64,000 bases of DNA from Streptomyces deccanensis (GCF_022385335.1 NZ_CP092431.1:4278001-4342000), one strand, 5' to 3'. Numbered from the stretch's first letter, positions 27,193-36,872 are shown. Numbers and translations: made by a program. Notes: generated by a model not told the origin, from the sequence alone.

Positions 27193-27289
27193 TCGCGCCG
27201 GAGCCGCAGTCGCCCACGGCGAGATCGCGCACGAAGGCCGTGCGCCCCGGGGTATCGGCACCCGGGGCGCACGGCGGTCTCGTGAGGCC

Positions 27290-29293
27290 CTATCGGCGTC
27301 GCTGCTGGATCAGCGCCGCCGCCGGGGCCAGGGAGCGGCCGTCGTCGGCTGACTCGCGGTGGACGGGCATGTCGTCGCGGATCAGGTTCTCGGGGATGAA
27401 GACGGCCGCGGCGACGCCTCCGTTGGTCGACTGCCGCAATTCGACGCGCAGACCCTGGCGGTCGGCGAGCCGGTTCACCACGAACAGGCCGATCTGCTTG
27501 GCGTCGAGGAGGTCCACCTTCTCGGACCGGAGCTTGGCGTTGGCCTCGGCCATCGCCTCCTCGTTCATGCCGAAGCCGCTGTCCTCGACCTCGATGAGGA
27601 TGCCGTCCCGCAGCCGGGCCGCGCGCAGCTGCACCTTGGTGGAGGGCGGGGAGAACGCGGCGGCGTTCTCGACGAGTTCGGCGAGCAGATGGATGACGTC
27701 GGCGACGGAACCGCCGTTCAGCGACACCTTCGGTACGGCCCACACCTGGACCCGGGTCGCGTCCTCGATCTCGGCGACCGCGGCCCGTAGGACGTCCGTC
27801 AGCGCGATCGGGTCGCGCCAGCCCCGGCCAGGTGCGATGCCCGACAGGATGAGCAGCGACTCGGAGTGGCGCCGCATCCGCGTGGCGAGGTAGTCGATCC
27901 GGTAGAGGTCGTACAGCTCGGCGTGGTTCTGCTGTTCCTGCTGGCGCTGCTCCATCACGCTGAGCAGGTCGAGCTGCCGGTGCAGCAGCACCTGGCTGCG
28001 GCGGGCGAGGCTGACGTACACCCCGGAGATGCCGCTGAGGAGTTCGGCGCGCTCGGAGGCCGCCTTGAGCGCGGCCCGCTGCACGGCCGTGAGCGCGGTG
28101 CCCACCTGGGCGAGTTCGTCACCGGCGAGGCGCCGCATCGGGGCCTCGGCGTCGATGTCGACGCCCTGCCCGGCGTGCAGCTTGCGCATGGCCTGCGGCA
28201 GCCGGCGCCCGGCGACCTCCAGGGCGGAGTTGCGCAGGTCGAGGAGTTCGACGATGAGGCCGCGCCCGACGCCCACGGAGACCAGCAGCGACAGGAGCAC
28301 ACCGGCGAGGCCGAGGACGACGGCGACGCCGGACGCGCCGAGCGTGTCCCAGCCGAAGACGTCCGCCTTGGCCGCCGCGCCCGTTCCCGCGTTCTCCTCG
28401 GCTGCGGCCAGGCCCTCCAGCACGGCCTTCGAGGAGGCGTCCCAGTCCTTCAGCACGGCCGTCGACACCGGTCCCGCGCCGACGTCGGTCACCCCGTCCT
28501 CGACCTTGGCGAGGGCGGCGTAGCTGTCGCTGTCCAGCAGCTCGTCGTACGCGGGCCGGTGCTCGGCCTTGAGGTCGGCGACGGCCGGCTTCAGCAGTTC
28601 GCGCTGGGTGGCGACGGCGCCGACGAACAGCGCGTACTGCTCCTTGCCCAGCGTCCCGGAGGCGGTGGCGGCGGCCAGCAGCGCCTGCTCGCGGGCGACG
28701 GCGTCGCGGGCCCGGGAGAGTTCGAGGACGACCCGCGCCTCGGAGGTCGCGTCGGTGCCCTTCTCGCTGGTGAGCGCGCCGGTCACGGCGAAGGCGTGGT
28801 CGATGACGGTGGAGTACCTGGTGTACGCCGACGCCACGGCATCCTTCGCGCCCGACCCGGTGTCCGCGCGCAGGGTGGCGAGGTCGCTGAAGTCGGCTTC
28901 GAGGGTGTCCAGGCGGTCGGGCAGCCCCGGATCGATGAGGGCGGCGTCCGAACTGGAGGAGCTGAGGCCCGCGCGGAGCGCCGTCACGGCCTTGTCGGTG
29001 GTCTGCTGATCGGCCCTCAGCTCGTCGAGACCTGGCTCGGTGCGCTTGGCGGAGTACCGCATCGCGGCCGTCCGCTCGGCCTGCAGCGCGGTCACGAACT
29101 CGGCGACCGGCTCGAGCAGTTCGCTGTTGACGTCCTTGGCCCGCTCGGTGTCACCGATGGCGGCCACGGTCGTCACGGCGGCATAGCTCCACAACGCCAT
29201 CAACGACACGATCGGCAGCATCAACAGGGCGACGATCTTCGCCCGTACGGATCTGGGGCGCAGCAGCCGGGTGGTCGCACGGAAGATTTTCAT
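27290..29293 (-). CDS. Sensor histidine kinase with NIT (nitrate/nitrite-type) extracellular domain
   Basis: Protein of 667 residues. N-terminal membrane helix near 20-45, a long extracellular helical NIT domain (about 50-310; ERTAAMRYSAKR and the LSRARDAVAREQALLAAA helix), a second membrane helix near 320-340, HAMP-like segment, and a cytoplasmic GHKL ATPase domain: N-box LAELVENAAAFSPP near 545, G1 EDSGFGMNEE near 585, GLFVVNRLA near 620. The phospho-acceptor is probably H in MRRHSESLLILSG near 470. Such kinases often head conservons; here no conservon follows. An MHYT membrane protein gene lies upstream in the same direction. Confidence 0.88.
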   Translation of the reverse strand: MKIFRATTRLLRPRSVRAKIVALLMLPIVSLMALWSYAAVTTVAAIGDTERAKDVNSELLEPVAEFVTALQAERTAAMRYSAKRTEPGLDELRADQQTTDKAVTALRAGLSSSSSDAALIDPGLPDRLDTLEADFSDLATLRADTGSGAKDAVASAYTRYSTVIDHAFAVTGALTSEKGTDATSEARVVLELSRARDAVAREQALLAAATASGTLGKEQYALFVGAVATQRELLKPAVADLKAEHRPAYDELLDSDSYAALAKVEDGVTDVGAGPVSTAVLKDWDASSKAVLEGLAAAEENAGTGAAAKADVFGWDTLGASGVAVVLGLAGVLLSLLVSVGVGRGLIVELLDLRNSALEVAGRRLPQAMRKLHAGQGVDIDAEAPMRRLAGDELAQVGTALTAVQRAALKAASERAELLSGISGVYVSLARRSQVLLHRQLDLLSVMEQRQQEQQNHAELYDLYRIDYLATRMRRHSESLLILSGIAPGRGWRDPIALTDVLRAAVAEIEDATRVQVWAVPKVSLNGGSVADVIHLLAELVENAAAFSPPSTKVQLRAARLRDGILIEVEDSGFGMNEEAMAEANAKLRSEKVDLLDAKQIGLFVVNRLADRQGLRVELRQSTNGGVAAAVFIPENLIRDDMPVHRESADDGRSLAPAAALIQQRRR

Positions 29294-29324
29294 TCGGGGA
29301 CCTCATCGGGAGAGAGAGGATCGA

Positions 29325-29364
29325 GCGCCCCGAAGGGGCGCGGGGAACTGCGCGACCAGCCCCC
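29325..29364. repeat. Mosaic inverted-repeat element, one-armed copy
   Basis: GCGCCCC-GAA-GGGGCGC (29325-29341) forms a tiny hairpin and the canonical arm continues GGGGAACTGCGCGA, then degenerates (CCAGCCCCCA). It lies in the 116-base gap between the MHYT gene and the kinase, where it would be transcribed in the leader of the kinase message. Confidence 0.75.
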
Positions 29365-29409
29365 ACGGGCCCGCAGCAAAAGACGGCGCTCACAGCGGAG
29401 CGCCGACGT

Positions 29410-30189
29410 TCACGCCGTCGACAGTTCGACCTCACGCAGCAACTCGTCGGCGAAGGAGGACTCCGCCCGCTTGCCCGTCGGCGAAAGCGCCACGTACGCC
29501 GAGGTCAGGAAGAGGAACGACCCCAGCAGCACGGCCAGGGGGAACAGGAACTCCGTGGCGGTCGCCCCCGCCAACTGAGCCGTACTGGGCGCGAGATCGA
29601 TGCTCACGGCGTACATCGCGGTGTAGTGCATGCTGCTCACCGCGAGCCCCATGACCAGCGCGGCGATCGCGGCGAGCACCCCGCCCCGCACGATCAGCGT
29701 GAGCGTGAGCGCGGCGGTCGCCGCGACGACGGCGATCGCCACGGAGGCGATGACCAGGGAAGGGTCGTAGCTGATCTCGCCGTGCAGGTCGAGCGCGGCC
29801 ATGCCGGTGTAGTGCATCGCGGCCACGCCGAGGCCGGTGCCGAGGCCGCCGAAGGCCACCGCGCGGATCCGGGAGCGGCCGTAGCCGGCGGTGAAGACAC
29901 CGGCGCTGACCACGGCGATCGCCATGACCAGGCTGAGCACGGTCATGGGGACGTCGTAACGGATCGGGGTGCCCTGCACGCCGAAGCCCATCATCGCGAC
30001 GAAGTGCATGGTCCAGATGCCGGAGCCGATCGCGAACGACGCCAGCGTGAGCCAGTTCCGCTTGGAGGCGCCCTCGGCCTCAAGTGCCCTGACGGTGCAG
30101 CGCAGTCCGAGCGCGGAGCCGACGCAGGCCATGACGTAGGAGAGGACGGGGGTGACCCATCCGGCGCTGAAGTGGTTGATGTGTTCCAT
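29410..30189 (-). CDS. MHYT-domain membrane protein
   Basis: Protein of 259 residues with seven membrane spans carrying three MHYT-type motifs: MHFVAMMG near 68, MHYTGMAAL near 130 and MHYTAMYAV near 194. The MHYT domain is thought to bind copper and sense oxygen, NO or CO. No GGDEF or EAL domain follows, so it is a stand-alone sensor module. I chose the ATG at 30189 (GAGAGGGG upstream). The histidine kinase gene starts 116 bases downstream, suggesting a split sensor pair. Confidence 0.92.
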   Translation of the reverse strand: MEHINHFSAGWVTPVLSYVMACVGSALGLRCTVRALEAEGASKRNWLTLASFAIGSGIWTMHFVAMMGFGVQGTPIRYDVPMTVLSLVMAIAVVSAGVFTAGYGRSRIRAVAFGGLGTGLGVAAMHYTGMAALDLHGEISYDPSLVIASVAIAVVAATAALTLTLIVRGGVLAAIAALVMGLAVSSMHYTAMYAVSIDLAPSTAQLAGATATEFLFPLAVLLGSFLFLTSAYVALSPTGKRAESSFADELLREVELSTA

Positions 30190-30419
30190 GAGGAACCCCT
30201 CTCGCCCGCCGCGGGGACGACACCACGCACACGGGAAGTACCGCCGGTAACGAGGCACCGGGGATCGAGATCATGCCACCCGAAAATGAGCGGCGAATCG
30301 CCCGAAGGGGACCAGAAGGGACTTCCGTGAACATTAAAGTACTGTGGCGTGGGTTACAAACTGAGGGGTTTGGCAGACCATTGCGTGACCTGCACATTTC
30401 CTCCACCGGACCGCTCCGG

Positions 30420-31826
30420 TCAGGCACTTGACCGTGTGCCACGACCAATGAGTTCCACCAGCGCCCACCCGGCGAGCGTCATGGCCACGGCCACCGGCGC
30501 GCTGACCTGAACGGCGATCAACAGGGCCGTACGCCCCTCGAACAGCCCACCGAATCCGACCATGGAGAGCCCCAGCACCCCGAACAGACACAGCGTCACC
30601 CCGAGAGCCGCGGCAGGCCCGGAATACGCGCCCGACCTGCTGGAACGGCTCGGCAGAGAGGGCTGAGACGACGGTCGGGAGGGGCGGGCCGCAGGCCGTT
30701 CGAAGCTCCGGAAGGCGGCGACGAGAACCGCCGTGAGGACGGCCGCGGCCACGATCCGCAGGGGCAGTTGGGCCCACCAGGTGCCCGTCGCGGGCGTCGG
30801 CAGGTCGACGTCCAGGGCGAGCAGTACGCCGTACACCCCTAGCATGGCCGAAAGATGCCACAGGAACGCGGTCATCGAGATGCCGTTGGCCGCCACGACC
30901 GTCCGCCACACCTTCGGCCGCTCCAGCCACCGCGCGACCGGCCCGCGCACCCACTCCACCGCGCCGATGAGCCACAGCCCGTGGCACAGCAGCGCGAAGG
31001 TCGGCGGCGCCATGTTCGACACCTTCTCGCCCGGCATCCCGACCATCGACAGCGGATACGGCCCGTACGCCACCAGCAGCGCGGCCCCCGCGAGCCCGGC
31101 ACCGGCGAGCAGATACGGCCGCGTCAGCCGTCCGTCGGCACGCAGGAACCCGAGTTGGTGGATCGCCAGCCACACGAAGGCGAAGTTGAGGAACTCGACG
31201 AAGGGCACGTCGAGCGCGAAGCGCAGGACGTCCACGAGCGCGGCGGCCGCGACCAGCCCGCCGAACGCGCCCCATCCGTACCTCTCGTGCAACCTCAACA
31301 GCGGTGGTGTGAAGGCGACCATCGCCAGATAGATCCCGATGAACCACAGCGGCTGCGCGACCAGTCGCAGCGCCACGTCGAGCAACCCGCCGCCCTGTCC
31401 CGCGAGATGGAGGACCACGGCGGCGGCGCCCCACACCCCTATGAAGACCATGGTCGGCCGCAACAGCCGCTGCAGACGGGCCCGGAGGAACGCGGGGTAG
31501 ACGGAGGCGCCGTCCGGTGCCTTCCGGCTGAGCGAGCGGTAGGAGAGGGCGTGCGAGAAGCCGCCGACGAAGAAGAACACCGGCATGATCTGCAGGGCCC
31601 AGGTGAGGATCTGGAGCCCCGGCTCGACGGCGAGCAGGTTGCCCACCTCGACACCGCCGCCGTTTCCGGTGGTCACGGCCGCCATCAGCCAGTGGCCGAG
31701 GACGACCGTGCCGAGGGAGGCGACGCGGAGGAGGTCGACGTACCGGTCGCGGGAGGCCGGGGTGGCGGCGGCGAGTTCGCTCGCGCCGGCCCGTGCGCCG
31801 GCTGTGGCGCTGGCTGTTGCGGTCAT
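30420..31826 (-). CDS. Acyltransferase 3 family membrane protein
   Basis: Protein of 468 residues with about ten membrane helices. It has the acyltransferase-3 signature: RYVDLLRVASLGTVVLGHW near 27-45 (with a conserved Arg and His), and FFVGGFSHALS near 85. Family members move acyl groups to sugars, peptidoglycan or natural products. The N-terminus is Ala/Thr-rich. ATG at 31826 with a weak ribosome binding site. Isolated on the minus strand, before ispE. Confidence 0.88.
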   Translation of the reverse strand: MTATASATAGARAGASELAAATPASRDRYVDLLRVASLGTVVLGHWLMAAVTTGNGGGVEVGNLLAVEPGLQILTWALQIMPVFFFVGGFSHALSYRSLSRKAPDGASVYPAFLRARLQRLLRPTMVFIGVWGAAAVVLHLAGQGGGLLDVALRLVAQPLWFIGIYLAMVAFTPPLLRLHERYGWGAFGGLVAAAALVDVLRFALDVPFVEFLNFAFVWLAIHQLGFLRADGRLTRPYLLAGAGLAGAALLVAYGPYPLSMVGMPGEKVSNMAPPTFALLCHGLWLIGAVEWVRGPVARWLERPKVWRTVVAANGISMTAFLWHLSAMLGVYGVLLALDVDLPTPATGTWWAQLPLRIVAAAVLTAVLVAAFRSFERPAARPSRPSSQPSLPSRSSRSGAYSGPAAALGVTLCLFGVLGLSMVGFGGLFEGRTALLIAVQVSAPVAVAMTLAGWALVELIGRGTRSSA

Positions 31827-31930
31827 GGGAGTACGGTCGCGCGGGCGCCGGGGTGGGCGGCAGCGCTTCCGTACTCACGTCGAGTCTGAGTACCTACGGT
31901 GGTTGCCCGTGCTTTTGGTGATCGCCGCGC

Positions 31931-32845
31931 CTACGGCTGTAGCCCCTGGACCACGGTCGCCCCGGGCGCGGGCGAGTCGGCCACGCGGGCGGACTTGCAC
32001 GTACCGGACGCCAGGAGACCGTCGGCGACGGCACGGGCCGACTCCGCGTCCCGGGCGAGGAAGGCCGTGGTCGGGCCCGAGCCGGAGACGAGCGCGGCGA
32101 GAGCGCCCGCCGCGTGGCCTGCGGCGAGGGTGTCGGCCAGTTCCGGGAAGAGGGAGAGGGCGGCGGGCTGGAGGCCGTTGGAGCCCGGCAGGAACGCGGC
32201 GAGCGCGTCCACGTCGCCCTTGGCGAGCGCGTCGAGCAGCACCTCGGAGGCGACGGGCTCGGGGACGACGTCGTGCTCGTGGAGCCGGTCGAACTCCCGG
32301 TAGACGGCGGGCGTGGAGAGGCCGCCGTCGGCGACGGCGAACACCCAGTGGAAGGTCCCGCCCACGTCGAGGGGCCGCAGCCGTTCCCCCCGGCCCGTCC
32401 CGAGGGCGGCCCCGCCCACCAGACTGAACGGCACGTCGCTGCCCAACTCGGCGCAGATGTCGAGAAGTTCGCTGCGCGGGGTGTTCGTGCCCCAGAGCGT
32501 GTCGCAGGCCAGCAGCGCGCCGGCCGCGTCCGCGCTGCCGCCGGCCATGCCGCCGGCGACGGGGATGTCCTTGACGATGTGCAGTCGGACGGCGGGCTCG
32601 ATCCCGTGCCGCCGCGCGAGCGCGAGCGCGGCGCGGGCGGCGAGGTTGGTCCGGTCCAGGGGGACCTGGTCGGCGCCGGGGCCCTCGCAGGTGACGGTCA
32701 GTTCGTCGGCGGGGGTGGCGGTGACCTCGTCGTACAGCCCGACGGCGAGGAAGACGTTGGCCAGGTCGTGGAACCCGTCGGGCCGGGCACCGCCGACCGC
32801 GAGCTGCACATTGACCTTGGCGGGAACGCGAACGGTGACGCTCAC
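31931..32845 (-). CDS. ispE: 4-diphosphocytidyl-2-C-methyl-D-erythritol kinase
   Basis: GHMP kinase of 304 residues in the MEP isoprenoid pathway. Seen are VRVPAKVNVQLAVGGARPDGFHD at the N-terminus (in the family, substrate site) and the ATP loop PVAGGMAGGSADAAG near 101, and C-terminal VSGSGPTTAFL. It phosphorylates CDP-methylerythritol at the 2-hydroxyl. GTG start with GAGGAG upstream. It follows rsmA by 52 bases in the rpf-rsmA-ispE order conserved in Streptomyces. Confidence 0.95.
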   Translation of the reverse strand: MSVTVRVPAKVNVQLAVGGARPDGFHDLANVFLAVGLYDEVTATPADELTVTCEGPGADQVPLDRTNLAARAALALARRHGIEPAVRLHIVKDIPVAGGMAGGSADAAGALLACDTLWGTNTPRSELLDICAELGSDVPFSLVGGAALGTGRGERLRPLDVGGTFHWVFAVADGGLSTPAVYREFDRLHEHDVVPEPVASEVLLDALAKGDVDALAAFLPGSNGLQPAALSLFPELADTLAAGHAAGALAALVSGSGPTTAFLARDAESARAVADGLLASGTCKSARVADSPAPGATVVQGLQP

Positions 32846-32897
32846 GACTGACGGGACTCCTCGTGCTGGGGCTGGGGGTGGCGGGGCTTGTGGCGGC

Positions 32898-33785
32898 TCA
32901 TCGGCCGGTCGCGCCGGCGTCCTCGGTGACGCGGTTCTCGGCGATGGCGGCGAACTCCTCGACCGTCAGGGACTCGCCGCGGGCCTGCGGGGAGACCCCG
33001 GCGGCGACGAGGGCGGCCTCGGCGGCGGCCGCGGAACCGGCCCATCCGGCGAGGGCGGCCCGCAGGGTCTTGCGCCGCTGGGCGAAGGCCGCGTCGACGA
33101 CCGCGAACACGTCCCGCCTGGCGGCGGTGGTCTTGATCGGCTCCGTACGGCGGACCAGGGAGACGAGCCCGCTGTCCACGTTCGGCGCGGGCCAGAATAC
33201 GTTCCGCCCGATCGCGCCGGCGCGCTTGACCTCCGCGTACCAGTTGGCCTTCACCGACGGCACGCCGTACACCTTCGAGCCCGGGCCGGCGGCGAGCCGG
33301 TCGGCGACCTCGGCCTGGACCATCACGAGGGTGCGCTCGATGGTGGGAAAGGTCTCGAGCATGTGCAGGAGCACGGGGACGGCGACGTTGTAGGGGAGGT
33401 TCGCGACGAGGGCGGTGGGGGCCGGGCCGGGGAGTTCCGTCACGTCCATCGCGTCCGAGTGGACGAGGGCGAAGCGCCCGGCGCGGGTGGGCATGCGGGC
33501 GGCGATCGTGGCGGGCAGGGCGGCGGCGAGTACGTCGTCGATCTCGACGGCCGTGACCCGGTCCGCCGCCTCTAGGAGGGCGAGGGTGAGCGAGCCGAGG
33601 CCCGGGCCGACCTCGACGACGGTGTCCTCGGGGCGAACGCCTGCGGTCCGCACGATGCGGCGGACCGTGTTCGCGTCGATCACGAAGTTCTGGCCGCGCT
33701 GCTTGGTCGGACGCACGCCGAGCGCGGCGGCGAGTTCGCGGACGTCGGCGGGGCCGAGGAGGGCGTCGGGGGAGGGGCTGCTCAC
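32898..33785 (-). CDS. rsmA: 16S rRNA adenine(1518)/adenine(1519) dimethyltransferase
   Basis: KsgA-family enzyme of 295 residues that dimethylates two adenines near the 3' end of 16S rRNA. Motif [17 protein letters not shown] near 52, the catalytic motif [11 protein letters not shown] near 130 and [10 protein letters not shown] near 28 are intact. I start at the GTG 33785; the frame continues upstream into repeat sequence, which cannot be coding. Downstream is ispE. Confidence 0.95.
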   Translation of the reverse strand: MSSPSPDALLGPADVRELAAALGVRPTKQRGQNFVIDANTVRRIVRTAGVRPEDTVVEVGPGLGSLTLALLEAADRVTAVEIDDVLAAALPATIAARMPTRAGRFALVHSDAMDVTELPGPAPTALVANLPYNVAVPVLLHMLETFPTIERTLVMVQAEVADRLAAGPGSKVYGVPSVKANWYAEVKRAGAIGRNVFWPAPNVDSGLVSLVRRTEPIKTTAARRDVFAVVDAAFAQRRKTLRAALAGWAGSAAAAEAALVAAGVSPQARGESLTVEEFAAIAENRVTEDAGATGR

Positions 33786-33872
33786 GGCACCAGGGTACGG
33801 GGCGGGGGGCTTCGCCCGGTTCTTGGGCGCCTGGTCGCTCGGGGGTGCGGGTTCGTTGGCGACTGCGGCTCC

Positions 33873-33992
33873 GGTGGGGCGTCTCGCGCAGTTCCCCGCG
33901 CCCCTGAAAGCCCAGGCCCCTGCGGGCCTGAAAAGCACGGGGCGCAGCCCCTGCTTTTCAGGGGCGCGGGGAACTGCGCGGGAAGCCCCACC
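33873..33992. repeat. Mosaic inverted-repeat element, two-armed copy
   Basis: Arms GGTGGGGCGTCTCGCGCAG (33873) and TTTCAGGGGCGCGGGGAAC to CCCCACC (33992). Between them are GCCCAGGCCCCTGCGGGCC and the AAAAGCACGGGGC/GCCCCTGCTTTT hairpin. Tail GCACCCGCCGACGAACCCGG runs on to about 34015, next to the rpf stop at 34041. Confidence 0.9.
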
Positions 33993-34040
33993 GGGCCGCA
34001 CCCGCCGACGAACCCGGCACCCCCCACCCCAGAACGCGCC

Positions 34041-35357
34041 CTAACCCCGCAACCGAGCCCCGCAATGCGGCCAAGGACTGGCCCCCCGCTGCACATACAG
34101 CTTCTTCGCCCGCATCGTCTGCTCCGCCGCCGGCGCGTCCTGAGGCCGCCCACTCCCCCCAAGGCTCCGCCAGGTCCCCGTGTCGAACTGATACAGCCCG
34201 CCGTACGTCCCGGAGGGATCCACCGCGTTCGGCCGTCCTCCCGACTCGCACGCGGCGAGACCACCCCAGTTCAACCCCTCCGCCCCCGCCACGGACGTCG
34301 GCATCGCCTTCGTGCCCACCTTCACCACCTGCTCCTGCGGCTCACGAACGACCTCGCTCCGCACCAGCCGCGGCCGCTGCCGCACCCCGTTGACCGTCCG
34401 GATCGCGTACGTGACCCGCCGCACCCCCGGCCGACCGGCCCGCTCCACGACCTCCGTGCCCCGGAAGAGCGAGGGATCCTCGGTCCGGCGCACCCGGAAC
34501 GGGATCGGCGTCTCCCGGACCTCCTCGGACCCGGTGACCCGCAACACCGTCACCGTCTGCCCGTCCCGGGGGAAGCTCGACCACGCGACCGACGTGGTGT
34601 CCTCCCCGCGCAGGGTGACCCCGGCCTGCTCCACGGCCTCCCCCACGGTCGCCGCGTTCGTACGGATCGTCCGCGTCCGCCCGTCCGCCATGATCGTGAC
34701 CGTGCGCTCGGTGCGGACGTCCAGCTCCAGCCCCGCACGCCCGATCCGCTGGGAGCGCGAGGTCGACACGTACGCGCCCTCCGCACGCACCCCGAGCTGC
34801 TGAAGCGCCCCGTCCACCGTGCGGGCGGTCGTCCACACCTTGCGGCGCTGCCCGTCGAGGGTGAGGGCCACGGGCCGCCCGTAGTGCACGGTGACCTCGT
34901 CCCCGCTGCTCAGCGCCGTACCGGGGGCGGGCGCGACGACATCGTGCGCGCCGAAGGCGACCCCTTCGTCGGCGAGCAGTTCGGTGACGTCGTCGGCGAA
35001 GGTGTGCAGCGTGCGGGGCCGCCCGTCGACGGTCAGCTCGATCGCCTTGTCCTTCGCCACGAACGCGGAGGTGCCGCCCGCGAGGAAGGCCACCACCAGG
35101 GCCTGCGGCACCAGCCGCCGCAGCGAGCCGGGCCGGTCGGCGGCGGCCCGCCTGCGCCGCAGGGCCCGCCGGGACGCGCTCCGACCACCCTCACGGGCCG
35201 GCTCGTCGCCACCTTCCGGATCGTGGCCCCCTTGCGGATCCTCACCCTCGTCCGGGGCTTCCCGGCCGAGCCGATCCTCGTAGGCGGGCCGGTAGGTGTC
35301 CGCGTACACCCCGTAGGGCAGCGTCTCGGCCTCGTACGGCGACTGCGCATTGCTCAC
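34041..35357 (-). CDS. Resuscitation-promoting factor (RpfB-like), DUF348-G5-transglycosylase
   Basis: Protein of 438 residues. A short cytoplasmic part and membrane/signal anchor near 83-102 precede three DUF348 repeats (about 105-260), a G5 domain (about 270-350) and the C-terminal Rpf lysozyme-like domain (about 360-436) with LAACESGGRPNAV (catalytic Glu) and GGLYQFDTGTWRSLGG. It cleaves peptidoglycan glycan strands to allow germination or growth. GTG at 35357 has GGAG upstream. A promoter is proposed at 35403-35430. Confidence 0.93.
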   Translation of the reverse strand: MSNAQSPYEAETLPYGVYADTYRPAYEDRLGREAPDEGEDPQGGHDPEGGDEPAREGGRSASRRALRRRRAAADRPGSLRRLVPQALVVAFLAGGTSAFVAKDKAIELTVDGRPRTLHTFADDVTELLADEGVAFGAHDVVAPAPGTALSSGDEVTVHYGRPVALTLDGQRRKVWTTARTVDGALQQLGVRAEGAYVSTSRSQRIGRAGLELDVRTERTVTIMADGRTRTIRTNAATVGEAVEQAGVTLRGEDTTSVAWSSFPRDGQTVTVLRVTGSEEVRETPIPFRVRRTEDPSLFRGTEVVERAGRPGVRRVTYAIRTVNGVRQRPRLVRSEVVREPQEQVVKVGTKAMPTSVAGAEGLNWGGLAACESGGRPNAVDPSGTYGGLYQFDTGTWRSLGGSGRPQDAPAAEQTMRAKKLYVQRGASPWPHCGARLRG

Positions 35358-35402
35358 GACGACACGCTCCAGAGGGGATCCGGGTCCGGGTCGGGCGACG
35401 TG

Positions 35403-35430
35403 AACCTAGCGGACTTCGGTCACCCTCCAA
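35403..35430 (-). promoter_or_regulatory. Probable promoter of the rpf gene
   Basis: TTGGAG (35430-35425) and TAGGTT (35408-35403) on the minus strand with a 16-base spacer; transcription would start near 35396, 39 bases before the GTG. No riboswitch such as the ydaO type was recognised in the 155-bp gap. Confidence 0.5.
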
Positions 35431-35512
35431 AGCAACGCGGTCACTCAGTGTCGCGACACGGGCCGCTGATCATCTTTTTGGGTCCCCCGGACGGCTGACG
35501 GAACGTGACCCG

Positions 35513-36388
35513 TCAGTAATCGAACGCCCTCGCCGTGTTCGTCGCGATCGCCGTCGCCAGGGCGTCCTCGTCGATGCCCCGCACCTCGGCCATCGCCCGA
35601 ACCGTGATCGGAATGAGATACGGCGCGTTGGGCCGTCCGCGGTACGGCGCGGGCGTCAGGAAGGGCGCGTCGGTCTCCACGAGGACGAGTTCGAGGGGCG
35701 CGACGGCGAGGGCGTCGCGCAGCGGCTGGGCGTTCTTGAACGTCATGTTCCCGGCGAAGGACATGAAGTAGCCGTGCGCGGCGCAGACCGCGGCCATCTC
35801 GGCGTCGCCGGAGTAGCAGTGGAAGACGGTCCGCTCGGGCGCGCCCTCCTCCTTCAGGATCCGCAACACGTCGTCGTGGGCGTCGCGGTCGTGGATGACC
35901 AGCGCCTTGCCGTGCCGTTTGGCGATCTCGATGTGCGCGCGGAAGGACCGCTCCTGGGCGGCCTTGCCCTCCGGCCCGGTCCTGAAGTAGTCGAGCCCGG
36001 TCTCCCCGACGCCCTTGACCTGCGGCAACGCGGCCAGCCTGTCGATCTCGGCGAGGGCGTCGTCGAGCGCCGCGTCACCGCCGGGCGTCCGCGCGCCCTG
36101 CCGGGACCAGCCGTCCGGGTCGCCGTGGACGATGCGCGGCGCCTCGTTGGGATGCAGCGCGACGGTCGCGTGCACGGCCTCGTACCGCTCGGCCGTCTCG
36201 GCGGCCCAGCGGGAGCCCTTGATGTCACAGCCGACCTGGACGACCGTCGTCACCCCCACGGACGCGGCCTTCGCGAGGCCCTCCTCGACGGTGCCGGACT
36301 GCATGTCCAGATGGGTGTGCGAGTCGGCGACCGCCACCCGGAGGGGTTCGGGGAGCGGGGGCGCGGCGTTCTTGTCGTTCGAGGGCAT
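35513..36388 (-). CDS. TatD family metal-dependent hydrolase/DNase
   Basis: Protein of 291 residues. Metal-binding motif DSHTHLD (18-24) and GETGLDYFRTG near 130 and ETDAPFLTP near 240 are in place; H168 and H193 complete the site. The family has 3'-5' exonuclease or D-amino acyl-tRNA deacylase-like hydrolytic activities. ATG at 36388. It lies upstream of rpf, in the usual tatD-rpf-rsmA-ispE cluster. Confidence 0.93.
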   Translation of the reverse strand: MPSNDKNAAPPLPEPLRVAVADSHTHLDMQSGTVEEGLAKAASVGVTTVVQVGCDIKGSRWAAETAERYEAVHATVALHPNEAPRIVHGDPDGWSRQGARTPGGDAALDDALAEIDRLAALPQVKGVGETGLDYFRTGPEGKAAQERSFRAHIEIAKRHGKALVIHDRDAHDDVLRILKEEGAPERTVFHCYSGDAEMAAVCAAHGYFMSFAGNMTFKNAQPLRDALAVAPLELVLVETDAPFLTPAPYRGRPNAPYLIPITVRAMAEVRGIDEDALATAIATNTARAFDY

Positions 36389-36455
36389 GCCCCGATCCTA
36401 CGAATCGCACGTGTCGCACGATCGGGGCATGCCCCACAGGCTCGCTGGGGGGAGG

Positions 36456-36872
36456 TCAGCTCGCCTTGCGGTGGAACGGGTGGAGCAGATCGGACAGGTG
36501 CCAGTGGTGGTGGTCGTGCGGCTGGTCCTGTCCCTCCGCCGCTTCCGGGGTGTCGGCGTCCGCCACCGGACGGGGCTTCGGCAGGTGCCGACGACGCTCG
36601 GCGTCCCGCACCGACGACACCTGGCCCGCCCTCATGATCCGGACGACATGACCGTCGCAGTTCTGGCACGTGGGCCTGGACAGCGGGGACGGCACGACCG
36701 TGTCGTCGGCCACGTACATCACGAAGTCGCGCCCCTGGGCGTCGTTGTGGTGCTCTATCTCGTACGACTGCTCCCAGCCGTGCCCGCATTTCATGCAGGC
36801 GAAGGCGTACGACTCGTGAACGACGGCGGTGGCGGTGTCGCGCAGCACTGCGCGCTCTGCGATCTCGGTCAT
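36456..36872 (-). CDS. Zinc-ribbon protein with histidine-rich C-terminus
   Basis: Protein of 138 residues. The ribbon is CMKCGHGWEQSY (about 26-37) paired with CQNCDGHVVR (about 69-78). The C-terminus is His-rich (HDHHHWHLSDLLHPFHRK, about 119-136), suggesting metal binding. The ATG has AGGAG upstream. Not recognised beyond a conserved actinobacterial family. The 326-bp upstream gap holds a repeat element. Confidence 0.75.
   Translation of the reverse strand: MTEIAERAVLRDTATAVVHESYAFACMKCGHGWEQSYEIEHHNDAQGRDFVMYVADDTVVPSPLSRPTCQNCDGHVVRIMRAGQVSSVRDAERRRHLPKPRPVADADTPEAAEGQDQPHDHHHWHLSDLLHPFHRKAS

Noticed and set aside
35358..35512. ydaO-type (c-di-AMP) riboswitch upstream of the rpf gene
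   Set aside because: The 155-bp gap lacks the conserved motifs and is too short for the usual aptamer plus expression platform.
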